Source: Congeria kusceri
Lineage: Eukaryota; Mollusca; Bivalvia; Myida; Dreissenidae
Assembly (NCBI GenBank): GCA_027627225.1
Contig: JAPFQT010000364.1
Span: 62,001-126,000, forward strand
Reading direction: 5' to 3'
Length of the DNA: 64,000 nt
Below, in pieces: positions 1 through 9,215 of the stretch. Below the pieces are notes generated by a model. The model worked only from the letters and a program-made list of their open reading frames with translations. It was not told where the DNA came from and did no database searches. How positions within the stretch are numbered: the stretch's first letter is position 1; each line of letters opens with the position of its first letter. A program made the translations under genes and the position numbers.

Positions 1-1001
1 ACCAGTTCAAATGACATTCTCACAAATGTCAATAATGTGCCAATACACAGGATACACAGATTACAATACTCAAGATTTCGGGGGAGGGGGGGGGGGTCAA
101 CAAAAAAAGAAGGATTAAACTAGGCCTTTTACTGTTAACCTATTAACCTGTTAAACAAAAGAACACGTAGTAAAGCTTATTATGATGAGTTTGTAATTAT
201 CGATGAATGGAAATTAATCCTTTAACAATAGGCACGGATGAGTTTAAATGTTTGTGGCAAAAACCGGGAAAGGTCTATAAAGAGCCAGATCGAATAGGTC
301 CAGAGATAATTTCCCTTCTTTGGTCGTAAATTCAGTATATTGCATCCATATAGAGTCCGTACACAGATAATCAACATTTTGTGCTTAATTAATAAACAGC
401 ATTCGTTAAAGAAATAAAGATGTTACATACTTTATATATTTGACAGTATTGTGTAGAAATGATTTCAAGTTGTGTCGTTACTGAATGTCTTAAAAATTGA
501 TGTTTTATGGATTAAAGTTTATGTTACACTTTGAAAAGTCTAACGTTATAAAGTTATTGTATGTATTTTCTGCCAAAGTACGCATTTTCAGCAGACCATA
601 CTGATGAAAACCCAAATGCTCCATATTCTTAAAAGGACAATGAGGTTTACTAAAACGGTGCAGTATTTTGTGCAAGATATTTCATATACATGTGTTCAAA
701 CGTGTCCTTAAGCGCAGTAATTCTTAAGTATTTCCTTAATTATTTTCCTGTATGTTGTTAAGTCTGCAGGGTATTGTTTGCATTAACTATGTATAGAACA
801 ACTGTAGTGCAGTCGAAACAATGTAAATGAGAATTTGTACAAATAAAATAGATACAATTGTATGCTTGATATAGCATGGGTGGTTTTCACAGTTACACGT
901 AATTGTATTCATCTATTTGAAGATGGTAGGATTTGATAACATGTGACAAAGGAACAGAAACCAATGTAAGTGGTCTATTATGCGTTGTGAAACATGCACA
1001 C
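1..1001. other. AT-rich flank, no gene recognised
   Basis: I see no convincing coding region, splice pair or transposon end. A purine tract dominated by G occurs near 79-96. The short open frames that begin near 893-994 belong to the neighbouring MITE. Confidence 0.6.
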
Positions 1002-1009
1002 ACATTTGT

Positions 1010-1596
1010 ACGGAATCCGGTTAGGCCATATGGAATATCAGGCCTCTTATGGCGAGATAGAGACACGGAACTTGCGCGAAACACGAAGCGATACACAATA
1101 TTCCCACGAGACGCGATATACAATATCGTGCCTCGCTTCGTGTGTCGCCGGATTCTCCCTTATCGCTTCGTGTTTCGTGTATCGTGGTTTGAAAATATAC
1201 TGCGAGACTCGAGGTTAGGGCGGTATTTGAACGATATAATATGGTGCCTCGCTTCGTGTCTCGCCTGAATATCGTGTATCGCTTCTTGTCTCGATTCGCA
1301 TCTCGTGTCTCGACCTTTGAACGCGAGGCACGAGAAATGCGCAAGACACGAAGCGAGGCACGATATTTGACAGCGAGACACGAAGCGAGACACGATAATC
1401 CGGCGAAACACGAAGCGAGACACGATATTTTGCCGCGGGATTTCGTGGTATGGGATACTGCGACAGTGCGAGATCTCGTGTTACAATACCGTGTCTCGCG
1501 GGAATACCGTGTCTCCCTTCGTGTTTCGCGCAATTCTCTTGTCTCGCCCTTGCCGTAAGATGCACGATATTCCATATGGCACTAACCGGATTCCAG
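1010..1596. mobile_element. hAT-like MITE with 8-bp target duplication and CGAAGCGAGACACGA-type interior
   Basis: The 587-bp element is flanked by a perfect 8-bp direct repeat, ACATTTGT (1002-1009 and 1597-1604). Its ends are imperfect inverted repeats of about 30 bp (GGAATCCGGTTAG then CCATATGGAATATC). An 8-bp duplication is the usual hAT signature. The interior is built from short degenerate CpG-rich words (CGAAGCGAGACACGAT and its complement) running in both directions, so the whole element can fold back. These words create open frames of up to 184 residues on both strands, rich in Arg, Ser and Cys. I treat these as artefacts of the repeats. No transposase is present, so it would be non-autonomous. 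Confidence 0.8.
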
Positions 1597-1604
1597 ACAT
1601 TTGT

Positions 1605-2355
1605 GTGTATTTGATAAAATAATTAAGAGCATACGCGTTGTTTCACGATCTACAATTTCAAATAATTAAAAACAAACATTTGTTTCGTTAATTCTTGATT
1701 TAATTCTTGATTTAACCATCAAGTTTCAAATTAAAGAAAAAACGATTTAAATACAGAAATAAAGAATAACCTGACAAGTGTATGTAATTAAATCATCAGT
1801 GAACGATAAATTAATTTACGGTACTGAATAACTCGCACTAATTGTTTAGATAAGTATTAATACAAAGCGGTTGTGATTAATTTTCCTTTGTTTGCTCTAA
1901 CATGCCTTTACATATGTGTTTAACAGAGAAAGTGCAAAAACATGTTAATTGTTATAGCTAAGCACACCGAACAGCGTACAGCAAGTGTATACATATACTT
2001 TTATAGTGATGTGTAACCTGTTCACCCTAAGTAGCTTTTGTGCTTTGAAGTGTGTCAATCTATTCTCTGTGACCAGGAAGCTTGCAGAAGTTGGCAAAGT
2101 TGATCAACAGTGACATAGCAGTCGAAATTATGGATACAAAACTTCCTTGTTGGGCGTCCATATTTGTTGGCAGCTCTGTTCCAGTCGTCTGCGGCGTTTA
2201 ATTTCATCTGCACACTTAAACTTGAAGTTATCGCGTAACTTTGTTGTTGGTGATTTATTATAACTCACCTTTACCTGTGAAGTTGGAACACTTGGAAGTA
2301 CTCAAGGCGTGGTGTTTACAATCTTCAATGTGACAACGCCCGTTTCGATTTGAAA
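1605..2355 (+). promoter_or_regulatory. 5' flank / 5' UTR of the cysteine-rich gene
   Basis: This AT-rich stretch precedes the first coding exon. Transcription start and core promoter cannot be placed from sequence alone. A short upstream open frame (ATG at 2128, 23 codons, stop before 2205) ends about 150 bp before the chosen start at 2356. If the transcript begins upstream of 2128 it could lower initiation at the main start. The boundary is a guess bounded by the MITE on the left and the ATG on the right. Confidence 0.3.
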
Positions 2356-2391
2356 ATGATCGACAAGGAGAAAATTATCATCTGGGCAATA
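2356..2391 (+). CDS. Secreted EB/EGF-like cysteine-rich protein, coding exon 1 (start of signal peptide)
   Basis: The start codon at 2356 is preceded by AAA, a favourable animal context. It opens twelve codons (MIDKEKIIIWAI) that end in phase 0 at a strong donor, A|GTAAGT. The exon is far too short to judge alone. The argument is that it joins in frame to the exon at 16409 and then gives a textbook signal peptide: charged n-region, a hydrophobic core IIIWAIICACMCLV, then GRCDA before the first module. The product is therefore expected to enter the secretory pathway. Intron 1 would be 14.0 kb. No alternative start with a signal peptide was found near exon 2. Splicing is inferred; transcript data would settle it. 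Confidence 0.7.
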
Positions 2392-2930
2392 GTAAGTATG
2401 TTTTAATAAGCTTATTAAGCAATAATTCTACAGTCGAACATAACAAGTGCAAGACATGTATAGGTAAGTTATCAATTTTCCTTGTAACTTGATTGGCACA
2501 CTAAGTCTTATGTTAGTAAATAATTATAATTATAAAACTGGTTAATTAGGACATAGGTGCTTGGTCGTTTAACTTATAACATAATTCCTTTATTATAAAT
2601 ATTAAGTAATAAACAGAACATAGCTTACTTGCCATTTTCTAACATAACTAAAGTTGATTGACTTGTTGCATTTTAAGAAGTACCAAGCGCCTATGAATTA
2701 CAAGCCAATTTAGATAGAATATATCTCAATCTCATGTTTATTTTAGAAAATGTGGAAATAGAAAATTATACCACATTTTCAAAAATGACAGAATCATATA
2801 AATGAACTATAATTAAATACACAGATTTTCCTATTTAAAATCAAATTAATGTATTCAATGTCTTAACTTCAAAACTAAAGCATCAGCTTTAAAAAAAAAA
2901 AAATCTGTAAAAAACAAAACACATAAAAAA
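2392..2930 (+). other. Intron 1, first part
   Basis: AT-rich intronic DNA with a poly-A stretch near 2891-2903 next to the SINE-like piece. The words around 2686-2712 resemble those at 8138-8170, so the repeat shared with the copy at 8183 may extend to here. No gene seen. Confidence 0.5.
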
Positions 2931-2936
2931 TATTAA

Positions 2937-3003
2937 TGCCTCCGTCGGGACTCGAACTCACTACCTCTGGATGAAAGTCTTTTCACTAACCACCATTGGG
3001 CTT
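2937..3003 (-). repeat. tRNA-derived SINE-like fragment
   Basis: Read on the minus strand, a Pol III B-box-like GAGTTCGAGTCCC follows an A-box-like GTGGTTAGTG at tRNA-like spacing. A related copy lies at 8183-8256, so this is a dispersed repeat and not a single tRNA gene. The anticodon arm is not convincing. Confidence 0.55.
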
Positions 3004-3130
3004 GCATGCAGCAGTGTGCATTTTAGCACTATATATGTAAGTGATTTGTATGTTTAAAAAAATACCAACAACAAGTGTTACAAGCACTGTACATTTTATA
3101 CCATTTCAGTTGATGTTTATTGAACGTAAT

Positions 3131-3204
3131 TGGTCATCCCCTTAGGGCTCAAACCCATGAACTTCAGGTCAGACTTCTGTTGCCATAACCACCAGGCCAG
3201 AGCC
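3131..3204 (-). repeat. Second tRNA-derived SINE-like fragment
   Basis: The minus strand reads TGGCCTGGTGG (A-box-like) and about 40 bp later GGTTTGAGCCC (B-box-like). The intervening arms do not form a clean cloverleaf, so I call it SINE-derived or a tRNA pseudogene. Confidence 0.5.
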
Positions 3205-3420
3205 AAATAGTGTACAAATAAACGTGAATTTTGATGCTATGGACATGACGCAGGGCTGGCGTAACCTCATATTACCTTACTTGTCCGTTTTTGAAAATGC
3301 TATTTGCAACTTGTCCGTGAAGTAATTTTATTATATAGTAAATTCTGTCAATTTTTCCCTTGTCCTTTCATGCTCTGGAACAACCCAGACAAAATGGGCA
3401 ATTCATTTTGCCACCCCTGT

Positions 3421-4790
3421 GAAATATAAATCAAAATATCAGCAATAATAACCAAAGTATTCCTTATATTCAGCTGTTGCGCTTTAAACAAACGCTTTCT
3501 AATTTTATTGATTTAAAATAGATGATTATTCATTAATGGCACATTTTCCCATTATAAATATTTTGTTGTATCAGGTGTGTTATTATGCTTCTTTAAAAAT
3601 ATTGCAGAGGTCCAGATAAGGTGTGTACACACGTAAATTACGCACAAATATTCGGATGATACGCAGAGAAAAATAATGTTTGGGTGTACATATACGCTGA
3701 GAAGTTAAGATTCGGGTGTACATTTCTGCACGACATGTCTCGTGTTCACGTACAAAACGTCAGATTTTCAGGAAGACAGAATAAGGTGTGAGTTTTGACA
3801 GCCTGCCTAGTTGAATATGGACATGGTTCAGTAGTTAGATTAGCAATCTAAGTCTTAAACTGTGAAGTCTTTTCAGAAGTATGCATACCTTTACCGCCCC
3901 CCCCCCCCCCCCCCCCCCCCCCCTCATGCTTATTTATTCTTGGAATCTCTGACAAAAAATTTGGAAATTGCCAAATTGCTACTCTGTGAATAGGTCACCT
4001 AAGTATGAAGCAGTCAGCGCTTCCATTAATGGGCGTCAGGGCGTAAATGACGCCCGAAAATTACAGTCGTAAGTCCATTTTACAAACAGCGGGAGTCCTT
4101 TGTACGTCCAAATATTTGCATGTACGATGTTTACAAATACACCAAACGTACAGAACCCGACAGAATATAGAGTCTGGTCATGCGTATTACTGTATTACTT
4201 TGCCATACTTAACCCCGACTCCAATCAATTGTCTTTGAAATATAAATCAAAATATCGGCAATAATAACCAAAGTATTCCTTATATTTAGCTGTTGCGCTT
4301 TAAACAAACGCTTTCTAATTTTATTGATTTAAAATAGATGAATATTCATTAATGGCACATTTTCCCATTATAAATATTTTGTTGTATCAGGAGTGTTATT
4401 ATGCTTCTTTAAAAATATTGCAGAGGTCCAGATAAGGTGTGTACACACGTAAATTACGCACAAATATTAGGATGATACGCAGAGAAAAGTAATGTTTGGG
4501 TGTACATATACGCTGAGAAATAAAGATTCGGGTGTACATTTATGCATGATATGTCTCGTGAAGCAGTCAGCACTTCCGTTAATGGGCGTCCGGGCGTAAA
4601 TTATGCCCAAAAATTGCAGTCGTAAGTCCATTTTACAAACAGCGTTAGTCCTTTGTACGTCCAAATATTTGCATGTATGTTGTTTACAAATACACCAAAC
4701 GTACAGAACCCGACAGAATATAGAGTCTGGTCATGCGTATTACTGTATTACCTCGCCATACTTAACCCCGACTCCAATCAATTGTCTGAG
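3421..4790. repeat. Tandem duplication of about 816 bp; second copy lacks an internal block
   Basis: Positions 3421-3744 match 4237-4559 closely, and 4007-4234 match 4560-4788. The first copy carries an extra 260 bp (3745-4006) between the two blocks, including the poly-C tract. The second copy joins them directly. The duplication contains the left end of the hAT-like element with its flanking GAAGCAGT. Confidence 0.85.
3897..3923. repeat. Poly-C tract, about 27 bp
   Basis: An uninterrupted run of C lies inside the part of the tandem duplication that is missing from the second copy. Exact length may be unreliable in any assembly. Confidence 0.9.
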
Positions 4791-4859
4791 GTGCATTGCT
4801 CAGCGAGAGGCCAATATTGATTTTTATAACTCCGCCTACGATTCAGCTGTAAGCGTCCT

Positions 4860-4907
4860 GCTATCCAATCAGCCGATTAATTCGTGCGTCGTCCTTTTAT
4901 AGGTTTT
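4860..4907 (+). promoter_or_regulatory. Candidate promoter inside the hAT-like element
   Basis: ATCCAATCAG is a good CCAAT box, followed about 35 bp later by TTTTATAGG, which is TATA-like. The first downstream ATG that opens a plausible reading frame is at 5146. Motif-level evidence only. Confidence 0.3.
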
Positions 4908-5145
4908 TCACACGTTTGATTGACAGCGGGTGTTTGCCAAACAAATTGATCTGCGCCCTACAGAAACGTTATCATCTTTTGTAATTGCCTGGTAATTAGG
5001 TTATGGTCATTAACAAAAATACTGATGTGTTGAGTATTTAATTGGTACTCGGTAAGTGATAATCGTTTTCGGGTTTATTTTATACTGATACGCACATTTT
5101 TGACTCGAATATCAAATAACAAGTTTGCCATCATTTCTTTCCAAG

Positions 5146-5199
5146 ATGTCACAACGATCACAGCTCGATTTTGGGCTATCTAAAAGTATACATGTATGA
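5146..5199 (+). pseudogene. Possible remnant of hAT transposase N-terminus
   Basis: A 17-codon frame begins MSQRSQLDFGLSK after the context AAG. The style (basic/polar start, then a Phe-rich turn) resembles starts of some hAT transposases, and it lies downstream of CCAAT and TATA-like boxes inside a hAT-like element. After the Lys codon the sequence GTATAC could be a donor, but no following exon is recognisable. Weak call. Confidence 0.2.
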
Positions 5200-5547
5200 T
5201 TTTCTTATTTAATTTAAGATTAAGCAGGCAAGATCACTTTTAACATTTTATTGTACTCATCTGTTTTATTGACGTTGATAAATGGTAAATGTATTTGAAA
5301 AAGTTTGTTATTTAATGTCATTGAAGCTAAGAAATGAAATAAATAAATAAAATATAAACATTTTTTTCATAGGTTTTCAATTATAATTTAAAAAACACAA
5401 CCAACAGGACCGACGTCCACAGTGATTAACATACTGAGATAATGAATAAACGTGGGACTTCCATTGTTTTATACTGGGACTTCCAAAATCAAAAGGTTGG
5501 AAGTCAGGACTTCCAGAAAAAAATCTTTGTGGAAGCGCTGAAGCAGT

Positions 5548-6403
5548 ATATGTGATTAAATCAGCATATTGTCACCAATAACAAATATCCTGAAAATATA
5601 ATGAACAACTAAAGCACCATATTATAACATTTAAATAATTCAGTCTTCAGTAGTATTCAGTCACATATGGTAAGTTTATAATCTATGAATTCATCACATC
5701 AGAACTCCAGAACAGTTGAGAGACTGTAGTTGACATCTACTTAACCTTTCATTGGCATATATTTTGGGTTGTGTACACTACTGACAATTCAACAATTTAA
5801 AAAAAGCAAGTTGAAGTTGGATGTTAACATTATAAAATTCTGTACTTGAGCTACTTCAAATTTCACTTTTTAAAGTGGGTTTTTGATACAAGGGTCTTTT
5901 GGTCACGTTATCTCATCTTTATCTTATATGACAATGAATGCTCTCATGTAAACGGAAAATACTGGCATGCTAATACAAAATTGAAACAATAAAAAAGGTA
6001 CTATTTTATCTGGATAAAAGAATTTTGTAAAACATGATTTGAAAAAAACAACAGTAATGAAAATTATGAATCTCACATTATTTTTGCCCTGCCATTTAGC
6101 TCATAAGGTTTCTGTTGCTGGTAAGATACTTTGACAATAACTGTAACCCTTCAGTCGGTCCAGCCATAAGCCGGTATACCATGACTACATCAGCGTATGT
6201 GTTTGTGCGCTCTGTCCACGATTATTGTTAATTCAATCATTATACCAAAGCATCCGTCATCATTGATACATAATTAGATAATACTGTGTAATGTAATACA
6301 CACAATGGCCAGCTTTGGAAAAAAAGTAATATCACAAAAATTAATCACATTCCACCAGCGCATACTTTATAATACTTTAATAGCAAACAAACGAGTCTTG
6401 TTG
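5548..6403 (+). other. Intron 1, no gene recognised
   Basis: AT-rich sequence with no terminal repeats or coding regions that I can support. Confidence 0.5.
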
Positions 6404-6925
6404 TAAAGGCCCTGTCACACTGTGGCAAATGTGCTCTCAAGTTCTGGCGAGTTGTTAATCGCAACAACCCTGTTGTCTTGTAGATCTTGTACACGTCATT
6501 CTATGTCGCAGTAATGTCTTCTTATGTCACCAGAACAGAAACCGTTAAAAAATTTGGCCACTTCTCGACGACTTTTTTTGTTGTACATGTGTGGAAGACA
6601 TATCTCACACACTCTCTAACACATTCTGTACACGTGTAGTTCTTCGAAATAACAAGAGTTTGCTGCAAGTTTGGAAGACTTGCCTACGACATCTTTAAAC
6701 CTAAAATACGTCTTTACTATCAATGTCTCCACCAGGGAAAGTAACCCCCATAACTCTATTTTGTATTTGGGCAGACATATGCCTATTTTTTTACTTAGAA
6801 ACTTTGGTTAAACTTTTTCATAAGTTTTGCCCAGAGCAGCCATTTTTGCTCAAGTAATAGTTTTCATTTTTCATTCACTTTTAATTTATAAAGATTCATT
6901 TTGGTGTCAATGTGGCATTTACTGA

Positions 6926-8106
6926 AAGCGCCTTCGGGGGCATACCCCGGTATGTCACCTGATGGTGACAGCACTTGTTATACGCCAATCTGAAAAACCA
7001 GGTCGTATTATGGGAATGCCAAAGTGGGTGGGCGGGCTGCGGGAGATCTTTGTCCGGAAATTTGTCTAACATGGATGGATTTTCAAATAACTTGGCAGAA
7101 GTGATAAGCATAATGGGACGGAGTGTCACGCGCAAGAATCAGGTCCCTAGGTCCAAGGTTACAATTCAAGATCAAAGGTCAAATATAGGAAATCAATCCT
7201 TAACACTTTGTCCATAGCATAACATTGTCCAGCATTGATGGATTTTTAAATATCTTTGCAGAAGTAATAAGCATGATAAGACAGAGTGGTGAACGCAAGA
7301 AGCAGATCCCTAGGTCCAAGGTCATGGTCACAATTCAAGGTCAAAGGTCAAATATGAGAAATCAATCCTTACCACTTTGTCCAGAGCATATCTTTGTCCA
7401 GCATGGACGGATTTTCAAATAACTAGGCAGAAGTGATAAGCATAATAAGACAGAGTGTCGTGCGCAAGAACCAGGTCACTAGGTCCAAGGTCAAGGTCAC
7501 AATTCAAGGTCAAAGGTCATGTATATAAAATCAATTATTATCACTTTATCTTGAGCATAACTTTGTCCAGAATGTCGCGTGCAAGAACCAGTCCTTACTT
7601 CCAAGGTCAAGGTCAACATTCAATGTCAAAGGTCAAATATAGGAAATCAATCCTTACCACTTTGTCCGGAGTATATCGTTGTCCAGCATGGATGGATTTT
7701 CAAATAACATGGCAGAAGTGATGAGCATGGTGAGACGGAGTGTTGCATGCAAAAACCAAGTGCCTAGGTCCAAGGTCACAATTCAAGGTCAAAGGCCAGA
7801 TATAAGAAATCAATCCTCACCACTAAGTCCGGAGCATATCTTTGTTCAGCATGGATGGATTTTCAAATAACAGAAGTGATGAGCATGATGAGACAGAGTG
7901 CTGTGCGCAAGAACAAATCCCTATGTCCAAGGTTAGGGTCACAATTTAAGATCAAAGGTCAAATATTATAAATCAAACCTTAACACTTTGTCTGGATCAT
8001 ATCTTTGTCCAGTATAGATGGATTTTCTCTCTTTAGTCGTTGAATCTTCACCCCTAAAAATGCTCCTTTGACGAGCTTATTTTTGTGACATTGGCACTCT
8101 TGTTAT
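6926..8106 (+). repeat. Minisatellite family A, copy 1
   Basis: About six units of roughly 165 bp (one truncated) carry the shared words GGTCAAGGTCACAATTCAAG, AATCAATCCTTACCACTTTG and CAGCATGGATGGATTTTC. It begins after a CGCCTTCGGGGGCATA leader and ends GCACTCTTGTTATA. Each unit has several AGGTCA half-sites. Open frames of 65-88 residues across the units are by-products of repeats free of stops. Confidence 0.9.
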
Positions 8107-8182
8107 ATATAGGACAATGATTTTTTTTTTTCGTTGAACAACTAAGTGCCTATAAATTAAGAGTCATGCAACAAATATTAAT

Positions 8183-8256
8183 GCCTACGTCGGGGCTCGA
8201 ACCCACAACCTGTGGATGAAAGTCTTTTTGCTAACCACTAATAGGCTTGCATGCAG
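8183..8256 (-). repeat. tRNA-derived SINE-like fragment (relative of 2937-3003)
   Basis: The minus strand starts GCCTAT and ends GTAGGC, giving an acceptor-stem-like pairing. It has AGTGGTTAGC (A-box-like) and GGGTTCGAGCCCC (good B box). It lies inside the Harbinger-like element. Confidence 0.6.
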
Positions 8257-8523
8257 AAATGTGCATTTTAAGAATGAAACTTGCCTACGACATCTACTCG
8301 TGCACATGTCATCACAAATTGTACAGACTCATCCACATTCCTACATTCTCGAAGACAAGTCTTCCATTGTTGGAAAGATATCATACGCATATTGAAGTGA
8401 ACTCGAACAAATGACATCATTAAACAATTCTGCGACCAACTCCTCCACTTTACGGCGAGTTACGACTCACCAGAACTCGTATAAAACTCGAAGCTAAAAT
8501 TTGCCACAGTGTGACAGGGCCTT

Positions 8524-9082
8524 AACAGATCACTATCTGCAAAAACTAATAGATTGTAATTATTATTAAATAATCAATTTATCAAAATCTCAGATACAGT
8601 TTATTATGTCATTTCATTTTTTTTTTGGTAAATAGGCATAAGAATATGAATATAAATTCATATTTGAAACAGATTTGAATTTGAATTACAAAATAAGAAG
8701 TATAAATAGTTTAGTCAGAATTTAAATGCAATGTGTGCATATACAATGTTATTTGATTTACTTCCCCAAATTGACACGCATAATCGAATGCATCTGCATC
8801 AGAAATAAACGCTCCCGCAATTACCTGTTTTGGTGTTACAACATAATGCATGTGGTGAAATATTGACATCTAAATATGAACATATTTTTGTTGTGATTTA
8901 GTACAGAGAATCATTCTGTTTATTATGTGTGATGAAAAGCTTGTGTGTGTTTTTTTATTAAAATGAATTTATTAAACCAGCCATGTGATAATGGTATTGC
9001 ATTGATAGCATTAAGCACTTTATTATTGTAGATGTGATTGATGCTTTAATATGCTACAGTAGTTAAGTTACATAGTAAATAC
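8524..9082 (+). other. Intron 1, no gene recognised
   Basis: AT-rich sequence with poly-T runs; nothing supportable. Confidence 0.5.
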
Positions 9083-9089
9083 TAGGCTA

Positions 9090-9201
9090 GTGTTGAATAA
9101 AGATAAGTTTATTTAGTGAGGCTTAGAAAACCTGAAGCACAAACCTTGGTGAATGGTTCACGTTTTCGTGCAGAGCAAATAAACTTATCTTTAATCAACA
9201 C
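9090..9201. repeat. Fold-back / MITE-like inverted repeat
   Basis: GTGTTGAATAAAGATAAGTT and onward at 9090-9114 pairs with its reverse complement at 9177-9201 with one mismatch, around a 62-bp loop. Weaker pairing continues outward on both sides for about 12 bp (CTAGG...CCTGG), so the stem may reach 9083-9215. No clear target duplication. Confidence 0.75.
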
Positions 9202-9215
9202 TTACCTGGTATTCT

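Larger units (their letters stand above)
4015..5539. mobile_element. hAT-like element with duplicated left end
   Basis: The left end CAGCGCTTCCA (4015; second copy CAGCACTTCCG at 4568) is the inverse of TGGAAGCGCT at the right end (5530-5539). The 8-bp sequence GAAGCAGT flanks all three ends (4007-4014, 4560-4567, 5540-5547). This is the hAT pattern of a CAG-type terminus and an 8-bp duplication. The outer unit is 1.5 kb and the inner, from the second left end, is 972 bp. The core near 4860-4905 has a CCAAT box (ATCCAATCAG) and a TATA-like TTTTATAGG. A possible transposase first exon, MSQRSQLDFGLSK, starts at 5146. No transposase catalytic region remains. Confidence 0.72.
6407..8522. mobile_element. 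PIF/Harbinger-like non-autonomous element carrying a minisatellite
   Basis: The terminal inverted repeats are about 24 bp (AGGCCCTGTCACACTGTGGC and onward; left 6407-6430, right 8499-8522) with no mismatch seen. They are flanked by a 3-bp duplication, TAA (6404-6406, 8523-8525). A GGCCCTGTCACAC-type end with a TAA/TTA duplication fits PIF/Harbinger. No Harbinger transposase or Myb-like ORF is present. The interior holds a family-A minisatellite and a SINE-like piece, probably insertions into the element. Confidence 0.78.

Noticed and set aside
933..1575. Overlapping open frames of 87-184 residues on both strands
   Set aside because: They arise from CGAAGCGAGACACGA-type words that lack stops in several frames. 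Composition is repeat-like and no domain is visible.
2937..3204. Functional tRNA genes
   Set aside because: A and B boxes are tRNA-like, but the anticodon arms are poor and one sequence recurs as a dispersed repeat, so SINE origin is more likely.
7140..8040. CRISPR-like array
   Set aside because: Repeats are about 160 bp and directly adjacent, without unique spacers, in animal-type DNA.
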